The notes under the pieces are model-generated. The model was not told the origin of the DNA and made no database searches. It worked only from the letters and a program-made list of their open reading frames with translations. This document shows positions 50,413 to 62,520 of a stretch of DNA of 64,000 nucleotides, piece by piece. Within the stretch, counting starts at the first letter, position 1; the number at the start of each line of letters is the position of its first letter. The stretch is from Serilophus lunatus (Eukaryota > Chordata > Aves > Passeriformes > Eurylaimidae): contig VXBA01003292.1 of assembly GCA_013399895.1 (NCBI GenBank), positions 454,371 through 518,370 on the forward strand. Reading direction: 5' to 3'. A program made the position numbers and the translations under genes.

Positions 50413-50430
50413 TTTTTTTTTTTTTTTTTT
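50413..50430 (+). repeat. Poly-T homopolymer, T18
   Basis: Eighteen consecutive T in unique sequence. No retroposed element is recognisable beside it. Confidence 0.9.
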
Positions 50431-51879
50431 GTTATGTTGAACAAAGTTGTTAAATACCACCCAATACTCTATAAAATACTTTGTTACTTTTCCTTAATCA
50501 GTATTTTCCCCAACAACAGATTTCTGGGGTCTTGGCTTGCATGGTTTCCTACTCTGTAGATGCTCAGTTACCTGCAGTCAGAGAGTGCTCTGGCACCAAC
50601 AGCACTCCTCATTTCTCTCCACAATGTGCTCTGGCCCCGATGCATTACAACACCTAAAGACAACCACAGAGCCACCGGGGATGGGGAGCTGGAAGAGCAT
50701 ACATTAGCAACAGTGAAGACCATGGCATCCTTCTCTTTTAGCAATATTACTCCACATCTCACCTTCTCATTTCTTGATCTGAGGATTTAGCAGATTCAGA
50801 AATGACTGTGGATATGGCATATATTTGGAATATGAACTATTTCCCTCCCCCCCCCTCCATTCTCAGTTATTTCAGAACAGGGCTTAAAGAGGCAACCTGC
50901 ATTAAAACAGCCAAACCCAAAATTTTCATATTTGAGGTTACTTTGTTATTTCCTAATTTACACTTTCTTGTAAGAAAACCCTGATGCAAATACCGTTGTC
51001 AAATACTTCCTCTTTCATCTATTCATTGACAAGCTGCTTCAAGAACTCAGACCAGTTTGCAAAAAAAACCCCAAAAAACAAAAAAAACCACACCTAAACT
51101 GTATTATGCAAGATATTTTTGAGAACTGTGCCTGTGAATCAGCCCAACTTCTCTCAAATACATTTGCACAAACACCCTCGAGCCCTTAACTGAATGGGAT
51201 ATCCTATGCCCTCATACACATGCTTTTGTAGTAACTGCAGCATGTTACAAATGTAAATAATTTGTGTTTACAGACAGTATCCTGCTCTATTTATTTTACC
51301 CTTATAAACAAAGTTCGGAGATTTTCCGGTGCAGAAAGATACGTTGTTAAATTGACACACAAAAAGCTGAAAAATCTCTGTTCCTTCAGGATTATCCCTA
51401 AGTAATCAGGCAGCCCCCCTACTTCTTGTCTCCCATGGCCAGCTAGAGGAGGCTTGCACAGGCGGTGGCACCTACCCGTGTCACCCCTGTTTGGAGCTGA
51501 CGGTTCTATGTCCATCCCATCCTGCCCAACAAAGGGAGCTCAGAGAATATTTCCTCCTGGAGGGCCTTGGTAGAACAGTACCGATGATGCTACAAGCATC
51601 TTAGGCAAGAAATAAATTGGTTTACCATAAACAAAAATCGCTAAATTAAGTAGAACCTAAAATTCGTTAGTATAGAGAATTCAAGGCACCACAATTACAA
51701 ATTCCGGTGAAGAACACTGGATAATGAAGGCACAGCAATACACAACAAAACGTACAGTGTACTTTCAGGTTTCTCTCTTGAGCTTTACTGAGCAGGTGAA
51801 AGGATGCTGAGAAGAGTGGAAAAAGCTACGTGGCTCGTTAAAACAGGGATTGCTGTCCCTTTTGAGCGGCTAATGTAAT

Positions 51880-52230
51880 CCTTTCCCTCTAATTGCCGTG
51901 AGGAGGGAAGGCGAATAAGCGGCTCCAGGCAGTACGTTTCTCTTATAATTATCATCCAGCATTGATTTGCTTTTGGTAATTGCCTTTGGACATTTTAGAA
52001 CAACAGACATTATGAAATATACACGGAGGAAAAAAAACGAAAGCGAGTTTTTCATCAGCCAGCCAAGTACACATTTATCTGGTACCGCAAGTAATTTGTT
52101 CTCTTGTTTGTATCTGAAAGCAATGTTAAACTGAGGGAAAAACATTTCAGAGTAAATTAGAGGCCTAGCATAGTCATAAGCCAACATTAGCATGAAACTT
52201 TCACCATTAAACCATGTTTGTGGAACAGCA
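51880..52230. promoter_or_regulatory. Conserved-element-like block with homeodomain-type sites
   Basis: The block keeps several CpG (gccgtgagg, gcgaataagcggc, aacgaaagcgag) within otherwise AT-rich DNA. It carries three homeodomain-type cores in 93 bp: TAATTG at 51890-51895, TAATTA at 51946-51951 and TAATTG at 51977-51982. It has no simple repeat or transposon signature. This look is common in vertebrate developmental enhancers. It lies 200 to 550 bp from the candidate minus-strand first exon, inside what would be its first intron. Conservation cannot be tested from one sequence. Confidence 0.27.
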
Positions 52231-52429
52231 AAGAAAACTGATCAGCACATCAGCCTTGTGAGAAGGTTTGTACAACGTTATCAGTAGGAATTTAAAAGCT
52301 GCAGGTTGAAGTATAAACACTGGAAAAGCAACACACCAAAACTTACAATGTACTGGTGTTTTTTGAGCTCTTTTCTGCATTTTCGTTTTCAGGGGGAAAA
52401 TAATGCAGAGGTAACGACCATGCACTTAC

Positions 52430-52787
52430 CTGCACACAAACACGCTCCGGCGCAACACCAAGTTTTTGAGAATGTCCATGTTGTAGTACTCAGACTTGGC
52501 TCAAACTCCGGTAGGGCAACAAAAGACCCTCATCCAACAGCTGCTGGCTGTTCTCATCACAAGGAAATCCCTCCAGTTTGCAGTTGCGTTCTTTCACAGC
52601 TGCATAACCCCTGCGAATCCATACAGCAGCCCACAGAGCAAACTTGCAAACCCAGGAATATTCGAGTTTCGCTTCTCCCCCTGCACTCCTGCACTGGGAA
52701 TCTGCAAGTGGCAGGTACTTGCACTCTGGGTGCTTCCCCTGTTTCAAAAGGGTTTTGATGGCTGTCGTAGCCTTAAACTGCCATTGG
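52430..52787 (-). CDS. Candidate promoter and first coding exon, unknown protein
   Basis: On the minus strand an ATG at 52479 in a good context (AACATGG) opens 16 codons plus two bases, MDILKNLVLRRSVFVC. These end at a near-perfect donor (GTGCAG|GTAAGT, exon end 52430). An in-frame TGA eight codons upstream of the ATG marks this as the first possible start. About 300 bp further upstream is a CCAAT box in ggccaatggc (complement 52783-52787). The stretch between is less AT-rich than its surroundings, as expected of a 5' UTR. The transcription start is not visible and there is no TATA box. A short N-terminal exon in front of a long intron would suit an alternative promoter of a large gene whose other exons lie below or outside this window. 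I do not recognise the peptide. Confidence 0.32.
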
Positions 52788-53138
52788 CCACCGCCAAGGG
52801 AGACAATCTGATTTGTGCTTTGTTATTCTAATATATGGATTTGCGTAGCATTCTTGAAATATTTTGCTGTAAACAGACTACTTGAACTTAGTTTTCTAAA
52901 CAGCACTGTCCTCCCCGTCATTAAACGCATAGTGGAAACCATACTGCAGCTTTTATACTTCTATCAGTTGTGAGGAACAATTTTCTGCCGAACATCAGGA
53001 AGCACTGAACTACCAGCCTGCATTCCATAGTGCAAAGACTTCACTTTAAAATTAGGTGAAGTAATTTTCCATGTTTATCCTAAAATTATTTCATCTCACA
53101 AACATTAGCCACTCTAAAACAATACGTGACACTAATCA
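52788..53138. other. Unique non-coding sequence
   Basis: AT-rich DNA upstream of the candidate minus-strand promoter. Nothing specific seen before the tandem duplication at 53139. Confidence 0.5.
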
Positions 53139-53306
53139 CAGATTTTGCCTACTAAACAGCTAGAAAGCTTCATTATCATATCCTTCAATTAAGAACAGGG
53201 TGCTCTATTTCCCTAACGGAGTCAGATTTTGCCTGATAAATAACTACAAAGCATCATTATTGCACCCTTTAGTTAAGGTTACAGTGTTTTGCTTCCTTAA
53301 TGGTGA
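53139..53306 (+). repeat. Diverged tandem duplication, two 84-bp units
   Basis: Unit 1 (53139-53222) and unit 2 (53223-53306) both begin cagattttgcct and align over their whole length without a gap. Agreement is about 70 percent by hand count and most differences are transitions. Shared landmarks include tcattat, ttaag and cctaa/cttaa near the end. An even spread of substitutions without indels suggests an old duplication. No known satellite or transposon family is recognised. Confidence 0.65.
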
Positions 53307-53552
53307 CTGACCAAACAATATGTAAGCTACAGGAAAAGAGCACCATCCCTCTCCCATGTTACCTGCAGATTTGATTAGTGCTAAGAAACTGTTTTTGTAG
53401 TCAGTGCTGCAAACTGCAAGATAAGCTCAGATGAGTCCCTGGTCTTGCAAGAACCAGCATATTTCTTCTGCATACCCAGGTACCAGTTCTGAGTTTGAGA
53501 GTACAAGTTCCTGCAAGAGTAGTACAAGGTGTATTCCCTTTTGTTTTAACAG

Positions 53553-53645
53553 GAGTCAGCACTGATCATCACAACTGTGTATATAAACCACTCTGGAAGT
53601 ACAACCAGCCGTCCCAAATGCAACAGCACTGGTGTTTGCAACGTG
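53553..53645 (+). CDS. Candidate coding exon, 31 codons, unknown protein
   Basis: A strong plus-strand acceptor (ttcccttttgttttaacag, ending at 53552) and a good donor (aacgtg|gtaagc) bound 93 bp that is open in phase 0. The peptide starts ESALIITTVYINHSG and ends RPKCNSTGVCNV. It contains two N-glycosylation sequons (NHS, NST) and two cysteines five residues apart, which would suit a secreted or extracellular domain. The length is a multiple of three with symmetric phase, as in a cassette exon. A second frame is also open across it, and the neighbouring minus-strand candidate runs the other way, so the two cannot belong to one gene. No family is identified. Confidence 0.3.
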
Positions 53646-56600
53646 GTAAGCATTATGTCATCATTCGTCAAAGCAGAAAGCTGATATTTTGTTAAGAACC
53701 AGAAGAGCAGCAAAATTACTCCCTTCAGGTGATGCCCGTGCTCTGTTCAGATGGTGACACTGGGACTTTCTTAGTGGCAAGGCAGCCCAAAAAGGAAAGA
53801 TACTATCCTTAAGATGAAGACCCCAGTAATGTCTGTCTGATGGAAGAATTCAGCTTCTCCTGAGCAAATCCCTGCATAATTTTTGGAAGCACAGAAAAAC
53901 AATTTTAATTGATGATGCACTACTTTTTAAAGTTAGCTTCAGTTCCAATTAAATCACAAGTGGCATGGCTGAAAGCCTGGTATTTTCTGCTCTGCTGGGG
54001 TGGCCTGGGTCCAGGCCATCTGTGTGGAATGCACGGCAGGACATTCCACCCTTCCGCCAGCAAGGCCAGCGGTGCCAGCCGCTCCTGCAACCCGCAGAGG
54101 GGACAGGGAGGGATCTTCTTTTGTTTTCCTTATTTGTTTATTTGCTTTACTCTGGCAGCAGGCAAAGGGCTCTTCTCTTGCCAAGTTCATTACTATTGTA
54201 AAATGTTCCCAATTACACTGAGTAAAGCGCTACAATGAAAAGGAAAAAAACCTTTAGAGTTTACAATTAAACTACAAGACTTTATAAGCCTTGATTTTAG
54301 GAAACAGGTGAGAGCTGGATGTATCATCTCTCTCAAATGCTCAAATCCATACACCACTTGTTCAAAATATTTCTTCCAAATTTTTCAATGAAGTTTTTTT
54401 GTCGGCCTCTTCATTTAGTGACCTTCTACAACCCCCTTCCAAAACTTCAAAGTTTTTTGTTTAGATCTGGGACTATTCAGTCATAGGTGACATATTAATT
54501 ACAGTTGTCTAAAATGACAATCAGCTTGTTATTATCAACATGAAGAGGCATGCTTGTATCTTTTAGGCCCTCACTAACTCTTTCCCTCATCCCACAAAGG
54601 TCTTGTCTCCCACTCACTGAGTGTAGACACAAATTGTTAGTGCAGCATCTCAGTCTCCTAAAGATGACAAACTAACCAAACAGCAATATTCAACTAGTGG
54701 CAGAACAGACTTGGGAAAATCCCATCTCCCTTTTCCTCAGTGGCACCACAGTCTAAATCAGCCTTTTTATGACTCTCCTCTGAGGGAGTGAAAAATGCTA
54801 CTTAAAATCTTAAAATCTAAGATTAAAACCTCCAGTTGTACCACTCTGGACACCAAGTTCATTGTCACAGTCATACACCCATGAACAGAACAAGTTCTCA
54901 CTCAGGTACAGCACAGTTGTTCTATGTCTCATCTGCAATTCAAACATTGCATGTTTTCCTTTGAAGAGATTTTATTTACTGACTTATCTCTTATGTTTAA
55001 TTTACAGTCCCAAAATACACCTATTATTCTCCCACTTCTCAAGTCAGTCAGTACCATATCAGCCAGGTCTAAGCTTCAAAACAGGCAACCTTCCTGAGAA
55101 AAGAGGAATCCATTCCTGTGTAATAACTAGGAGTTCTCCAAGCACAGCAAGAGACGGTACAGAACTACACTCTTGAGATGCAGCAGCAGGACTGTCCCTT
55201 CCGAGACCAGGATAACCAACCAGAATATTGTACTTGTTTGCAAGGCATTATTCTCAAGTCCCTTCTGCTCAGTTGGAGAGCAAAATAATTTGCTTCATAT
55301 ACTAAAAACAGGTAGAAGGCCTGAGCATAGCAATAACTCTATTACAGACTATTAGAATGCTGAAGATCCTACAAAATCCCTCTCAGTTCCTCCAAATACA
55401 TGAAGTTCCAACAGCCAAGAATTAAACCCAGAAATCTTCCATTGCTCTTTCACTATGAAAGAATTCACAGCTACGCTTTAATACAAAGGAAAGCAGTAAG
55501 TTCAGCAAATGCTTACTGTCAACACTTAATCAACATAAACTGAGGAAAAAGAATGAGAGGAGAAGCAGGAGAGCAGGAATAGCATCAAAACCAAACACTC
55601 ATCCACCACTTCCTAAAGTTAAACAAAAGACACCAAAACTGAGCTGCTGCAGGCCCTCTGCCCAGCTGGTACCTGCCACACAGCTCCTGCCCAAAAACAC
55701 CACAAGGCAACACGTGAGTGTTTCAAAGACGGAACGTTACCCTTTCGTGAGATGTTCCCACATTTCTCAACAGGGAAGGAAAAAGAAAATGGACTGCTGT
55801 CTAAATCTGTTTACCTAAAATAAGCCATCCTTGCTTCGACACTCCCTCCCTACCCCGAGGGATTTAAGAAGCATGCATTGCCATCATCTGACAAGATCCA
55901 ATAAACCGGACAGCCTTCCTCTTGCCTGCACAAGGACACAGCTGCTCCGATGTCTCATCTAGGCCTTATGTGTCCAACAGCTCAGCCAGATCTTTATTTC
56001 AGTAGGAAGTGTTACACACTCCTCTAATCAAGGCTGCAATTAGACCCACATGTAGATAAAACCTCCAGGATTTGGTTTTCTGACATAAAAACATTAGTAG
56101 CGCTTGTGTTTTTTCACTGCCCCTTTCCAGCTCCTATCTCTCTTACAGTAGCTCCTAAAACTTAGTACGCTTTCCAGGCAAAGCTGTCGCCAGCTAATCT
56201 CTAAAAGCCACCAGCACCCTCCTCCCTCCCCACAAATGGATCCGTCCACAGAACAAAACCAGCTGCTCCCGATAAACCTACATGGCTGCATTTAACAATA
56301 CACTGGAGAGCTCCAAAGCACCGTGCCTGAGCACAGCATGACTGGTCCTGTAACAAGTGTATTAGCACACAGCCCCTCGCGTCCTGGAAGGACAAACATT
56401 ACTAAGGAAAAGTGCACAAATTCAGAAATTTAAATCCTGAACTGAGTCACAAGGAATGTACTCTGAACAGCAGCTAGGTAGCTTCAGGATTGAACAAAAT
56501 TAGTCATCTTCAGTGAGTCACACCAAACAAAGTACCATTTGAAAGATATCAAACTAAGAACATTTTGTTATAATTGATTTTTAGTCAAGGACTTCATGTC

Positions 56601-59600
56601 ATTTCATATTAAATACATACTTTTTGACTTGTAAGTCACACACTAGAATTTCACGAAGCAAAAAACATCTGGCTGTGGCAATAGACAGTATGTGATGCAC
56701 ATCCTACTTCCAAACTTCCCTTTGGTCCCCTGGCCAGCAACAAATTGGCCATCTGTGGCACTAAGAGAGGGAGGACACTTATCATGATTCTTGTATAATC
56801 ACATATTCAATAAACAGGGTTTCAGACCTAACAGCTCCATCCAGCAACAGGCAATGTGTTTTATTTAAGTCAATCCTTTACCAAAAGACTGTATGTGACT
56901 ATCCACAAAAAGTATCCACTTCTGTCCCCAGGATACATGGCATCCCAATTATAGAGTATATCAACAAAAAAAAATGAGCAAAAGAGACATAAAAATTAGA
57001 GTTGAGATTTTTACTGGCTATTACCATAGAGGGTGACAGAACACAAAAGAAACAATACAGAATGAGTTCAATTTGCATTCGCCTTGCTGAAACAAAGCAA
57101 CTTGCATATAAAAGATAGCCAGTCTAATTTTAGCAGAAAATGAGCTGATGTACAAACTACTCCGCAAACAACGATAATCAAGTTAGAAAGGCTAAACCTC
57201 AGCTAAAGACTACAATAGAAAGTGTGCTAAAGCATCTGTTGAAGCATATCAACCAAATTAGCATATCCTCCCTGAAATCACACATGTATGTACAAACCAT
57301 CACCACAAACCCTCAAGAGACCTGCAGCAATTAAACAGCACACCTAGCAAGCTGACATGCAGCTTGTTTCTGCAGTTGCCCTGGACCCTTTTTTCTTCTG
57401 CTTTCCAAGGCAGCTTGACTTTGCCATCCTGAATGATTACACTTTGATAGCAGATTCAAAGTTACTCCTCCCCTACCAAACGGAAAAATATTCTGCCATA
57501 GTGATATTTCTGGATTCACAGCTGTAGCAAATGAGAACAACTTTGTAGACATTTGAACAATTACTTATTTCTCAGAGGACATATTACTTAACTGAAAATG
57601 GACTATTTTAGCCTGTTTTGTAGAAAAAAGTTTCATCTGCCTAGTACATAACTAGTTTCCGAGAGAGATCAGAGTACCTAATGTCACAGTTCCACAAATT
57701 CATCAAGGCAGCAAACTGCCACTACCACCATTACAAGTCGATCACACCCCTCCTCCATCACCCCTGGTCTCTCAATCTTCCCTCTGTGCCTCTTCCATGC
57801 AGGTACTTGTGCAGCAGTACAGTGAACTGGGCAAGGAATTGATCCCAGCTGAGCCAAAATGCTCTTTACTTTCCATTAGTTTTAACCTCCATCACTAGCA
57901 GGACCCAATTCCTAAGCTCTCAAGCACTTGAGCTGGCAAAGAGAGGGGAATAAACAGCTCAAGTAGTGAGAAGAGCACACTTCTTACAGTGGTCCCATTA
58001 GCCTAAAAGGCTCAGGAAACTGTGGCATAAAATACACAGCCTTTGTGTGATAATCAAGATTTTTGTTACAGGATACTGTGGTGCTTTTTCATCCTCGTAA
58101 AAGTGTATTTAAAGTTCAGTTGCACAGAAAATCCTTAAGGTTGCCTTCACATATCCTTCAGTTGTTGCTTCAATATCAGTTGTTTTCTCTCTTCTGGAGA
58201 GAAAGTAAAGCCTATGTGTTAGGAAATAACGTAATGTTCAGGGAGCAGAACAAGATACCAAATGAGATGAGAAGTTTCTATAGCTCTTCTCACCTCTTTT
58301 CTCACCTTTTCCAGAAGAGGTTTTAAAAACAGAGGAAGGATCACAGTAGAAGTAACTGGGCACAACTCCTGGTGTAGCCAGAGCTCATGGGCTGGGGCTC
58401 AGGGACGTAGAGGTAACACCATTAATGCTGGATGGCACATTATTGCAACTGGCAAAGTAAATGTATGCTTGCTTTGTCTGAAGAAGAAAATTCTGCCCCT
58501 CCTCGAAGTGATCCACTACATTTCCTGCTTCTCCATACTATAAAAGCAATCTAATGTTTTTACATTTTCAACTCCACACTGAGAATTCCACATTTACCTC
58601 CTCCAGTCTCAGTCGTGAAGAGCAGCAACACATTTGTTAGACTGCTCTTTTTCTTCCCAGCTGCATGGATACTAGGAGAGGGAAAAGCCATGTACACAAG
58701 ACAGATTTTTATTGATGTTGATTTTATGCCTTAATTTTATACTTTTCATACTTCAGCGTGCTAATGTTTTGTTCAAAATAAATCTCAATGATACAAAATG
58801 AGCTAAACCTAGCATTTATTTTTCCAAATAGTACTTGCACATTCTGCATTTTGATACATATGCTAATACCTACTAATTAGAATCATAACAAAGACCTTAA
58901 AGATGGGAATTAGGGAGAGGAACTTTCCAAACCAAAATTTATTCATTATATGACAAAACAAACATCAGAACCATTTCTTCTGTATAATGATGCAAAATAT
59001 TCTCACAAGAGGAGAATTGGGAAAGAATTCTACTAGGAAAATCAATTAATAGAATTAAACAAAACCCTACATGCTATAAATTTGCCATTTCATTATGCTC
59101 AGCCTCAAACACTGCTAAAACAAAAAAATATTATATATTTTATCATAGCTAAAAAAACACTTTCTGTGTAGTACAACACAAATTCTAGGTAAAGGATTAG
59201 AAATTAGTGACAAACATCATGCAAGGATTTAATGATGAAACCCACTGCACGGTCATAGTTAAATTCTCTGTATCTGTTGCAAAAATTAGTCTTACTGTTT
59301 TAGAGCACTTAAAGGAAAGCTTTAATGCTCATATGCTTTTCTACATGATGAAGGCATATTTTACTTTTCATCAACACTGCATTAGCTGAAAGTGATGTTT
59401 CACAGATGCCTACAAAAGAAGACAAAGCAACACAATTTCACTGCATGGGAAGGTCCTGATCAGTACCTGGTATGAGCTATTTAATACCAAAGATCACTGA
59501 GACAGGGCTAGAGGTTAAAATCCATCATCTTCCCCGTAAAATTCCTTTGATACATTCTAAAAGCTCCTACTTTTGTAATAAAAATGAAATTCTGCCAATC

Positions 59601-59853
59601 ATTCCATTTTTATATTGAAACCATAAACAAAATCATGAATATTTCTAGTGAGAATATGTCGAAATCCTCACGAGTACTTCAGCACCACAGGAAAAGGCTG
59701 CTACGCTATTAGAATTGCGAATTATGTCACCTTTTAACAAGTGGCCAGCAACAGGCCACTCCGAAGTGCCTGGCAATAGGAGGAGGCTTGTTTTCCCAGT
59801 AGTTAACGCTTACTTTACGGCTAATCCATCTCCACTTTGCAGGCTCTGCTTAC
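53646..59853. other. Unique non-coding sequence, no gene seen
   Basis: A modest GC patch lies at 53990-54115. A minus-strand block at 58598-58671 (74 bp) has a good acceptor (CCCTCTCCTAG) and a moderate donor (GGAG|GTAAAT) and is open in one frame, but is too short to support a call. The rest is AT-rich unique DNA without recognised repeats. Confidence 0.5.
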
Positions 59854-59998
59854 CTCAGCGATCTGCACGTTTGAAATAAATAAAAGTTTATAATCCCGTC
59901 CCAGGCTGCCCCTCAAATTCATCTGTGGCTGCGCTGTTCCATCAGGGCAGCGTGAATATTCAAACCGCTACCAGACCACCTTTTGCATAATAGGCACC
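59854..59998 (-). other. Candidate non-coding or UTR exon
   Basis: This 145-bp minus-strand block has a textbook acceptor (TTTGTTGTTTTTTTCAG) and a textbook donor (GCTGAG|GTAAGC). All three frames are stopped inside it (the first after 12 codons, the second after 9, the third after 25), so it cannot be an internal coding exon. It would have to be part of a non-coding RNA or a UTR. It retains CpG. A TATAAA lies at 59887-59892 (complement) within the block, so a start site only about 10 bases before the donor is a less likely reading. Confidence 0.27.
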
Positions 59999-62358
59999 CT
60001 GAAAAAAACAACAAAACAAACCTGCACAAAAAAAAAAAAAAAAGCTAAAAAACTCCGAGCCACAATTTAGACTACTTAGATCTCTGTAGTGTACCGTTAG
60101 TCCATTAGTTAAAGCAGCCCTGCCAGCTGAACAGCCAGGTTCAACTCTTACAGCGTTTGCGAACTTCCATCCTGAGCAGTCACCAGCGTGGCCACACACA
60201 GGAGACGCCCCCGGAGCCACATTCTCAGTAGGAATGCACTGCTGAAGGAAACAACCCAATATGAAAACAGGATGTGCACAAGACACTTTTTTTGCACGCA
60301 CATTCCCAGCTTACACCTTCAGTGAATACTTGGGCAAGGGGAGAACAGATTCAAGCCGTGGGGTTTTACGTAACCAGCGAACAAACAAACAGCAGCAAGA
60401 GGACAGAACAAGCAGAAGGCAAAACCAAGAAGCCCTGCAGGAAACACAGGCTAGAAGCAAACTGTCTTATTTCCTATTGCTTCTATGTTTAAAAACATCC
60501 CCAGTATGCATAAATCAAGATGTCATTGGCAGTGAAAACAGAAGCCCAGCTTAACTCCATAGCTACAAGGCTCTGTTAATCCCTCTGTAACATTCTCGCT
60601 AGGGTCCCCAGCTTTCTTTTGTTCTCGTAATATCAAGCGATGACAAAGAAGCCATGACAATGACACAGACAGAAGAAATTTGTATTCACTTGTCAGATAC
60701 TGGGTAAAAATCTTCCTCGTAGGCACAGGAGTGAGAATTAAAGCAAGCAGAGGCTACTGTGGCATATGGACAACCATTCCAATTTTGGGGCACAGATTTA
60801 TTTACAGCAGCACCTCAAACACTGAGAACAGTCAGAACTGTAGTATAATAAGGATCAACAAAATACCAACGTCATTACTTGTTTGTTTTTGAGGGGTTTT
60901 TTAAGATAATCAGTCTTTGAAAACATCCATAGTTCATGCCTATGTCAGCTCTGTTTGTTATTATTGCGAGATGCAGCAAGAGAAATGCTGCCCTCAGTAA
61001 ACCTACTGGAGAGAGAAACTGGAATGATAGAAAGCAATAGTTCTTCGTTATACAAAGGGAACCTCCTGCTTTCACACAGCCATGCTAAAAATCCAGACAG
61101 CTTTTCCTTAGACAAGGTGTAACACACTGAAGTCCGTCAGGGAAGTTACAAACATGTTGCTGCCACAATGGATATGAGGGAACAGGCAGGCACTGCATGT
61201 TGAACTTTTCTTTGATTTCCTTCCACTCCCAGAAGTGAACTATTTTCAGAATTATCCAAAGTATTTATCAGCAACTTCTTCACTGAGTTGTTTTAGTAAA
61301 AGCTATATGTTCTAGAGAAAAAAAGGCAAAGGAGACAGCACTTACAAAGTCTGCATACTTTTCCATAATAAAGGCTTTTAGGAGCCGCTACAGCCTCATT
61401 TGCTCCCTTGGCAGAGGATGAGGTCATCCTTTAGATGACACAGGACCTAATCTTCTCCAAGATATTTTGGAGGAGGCAATACCTGAGTCAATTTCTACCG
61501 TATTTTTAAGGAAATGGAATTTCACCAGGAAGCTTCAAGGTACAAGACTCCAGTGTTGGGCAGTGTCACAGTGTCACACTTTATAGTTATCTTTTGAACT
61601 GAGTTAGCTAAACCAACACAAATTCTCATGAAATCTACACGGACAAAAACCTGTACAGATTATTTTTATAACAATTTGATTTAAAGCCTACTAAAGAAGG
61701 AAGCCAGGGAAGAGCAGTGGGTTTTCAAAAGCCTCAAGTGCAAACAATTCCAAGGAATATAAAAAGGTTATTTCCAGTCACTACACAAACCTGATTTATT
61801 CTCAGCACGATACCAACAAGTCAGAGGTAGCATTCAACTGATCAGCTGTTGGTACTGGCTTGGTTATATGTTACTCCTTGCAGAACCAAAGAGAATCACA
61901 TCTTCTTCTACATCCATAGAAAAATCTTGATCGGGGGACATACAGATATTATATTTCTACTACGTAAATAAAGCTAGGATTATTAGGCTAGTGACTACTA
62001 ACCATAGAAATTTAGAAATACAAAATGTATTTAGAACATGTAACTGAGATCTCTCTTGTGCAGGCAAACACCAAAAAAGCCCAGCAACAAGGAAAACACT
62101 CACCTAATGAGAAAAAAAACCCCAGTAATTATTCTTTCTGTCACAGATCCTCACCCTAAGCATTCTGTCAGGAGAAATTTCAGTGTAGCATTTACATAAT
62201 TTTAAATGGCAATTACAATTAGGGAAAGCACCTTCAACCCACAATCTTTGTTTCCTGTTTCCAGATGCTAAAATAATTCCTACTGAAGGATTATAATTAG
62301 CAAACTGTGCTTAAACTTTATTAAACTGCATTATTTTGTTTTAATCACAAAAAATTAC
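59999..62358. other. Unique non-coding sequence
   Basis: Contains an A17 run at 60028-60044 and a CpG-retaining stretch at 60050-60360. No gene, RNA gene or transposon recognised. Confidence 0.5.
60028..60044 (+). repeat. Poly-A homopolymer, A17
   Basis: Seventeen consecutive A within an A/C-rich run that begins near 60002. On the minus strand the adjoining part supplies the pyrimidine tract of the acceptor at 59999. Confidence 0.88.
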
Positions 62359-62520
62359 CTGACTGAAAACAATTCTTCAGATTGCGACAGAAGTTTATGC
62401 AATCTTGAAAAGCTTAAGCTCAGAATGGCCAAGAGGAGTAAGCAAGTTGTTGAGTACTTAAACTGCTCAGGAAGGACTACAGATTCAAGAAGACCAAGGC
62501 CAATGTACGATGTGGCATCT
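62359..62520 (-). other. Candidate symmetric exon, 162 bp, unknown
   Basis: On the minus strand an acceptor (GATGTGTTTTCAG) and a moderate donor (CAGTCAG|GTAATT) enclose 162 bp with one frame open throughout (one base, 53 codons, two bases). The length is a multiple of three. The peptide begins DATSYIGLGLLESVVLPEQF and continues with a leucine-rich hydrophobic stretch. The same frame stays open upstream of the acceptor, so the boundary proves little. No family is recognised, and chance is a real possibility in AT-rich DNA. Confidence 0.18.

Larger units (their letters stand above)
43216..51879. other. Unique AT-rich sequence, no gene seen
   Basis: Long featureless stretch with an (AC)n microsatellite at 45949-45967, a T18 run at 50413-50430 and a C9 run near 50847-50855. 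On the minus strand an 82-bp block at 50572-50653 has an acceptor (TTGTCTTTAG) and a moderate donor (CTGCAG|GTAACT) and is open, but the evidence is too thin for an exon call. No repeat family or RNA gene recognised. Confidence 0.5.

Noticed and set aside
50572..50653. 82-bp minus-strand block with exon-like borders
   Set aside because: The donor has GTAACT and the frame is also open outside the block, so the borders carry little weight.
58598..58671. 74-bp minus-strand block with a good acceptor
   Set aside because: The donor is mediocre (GTAAAT) and 24 open codons are expected often by chance.
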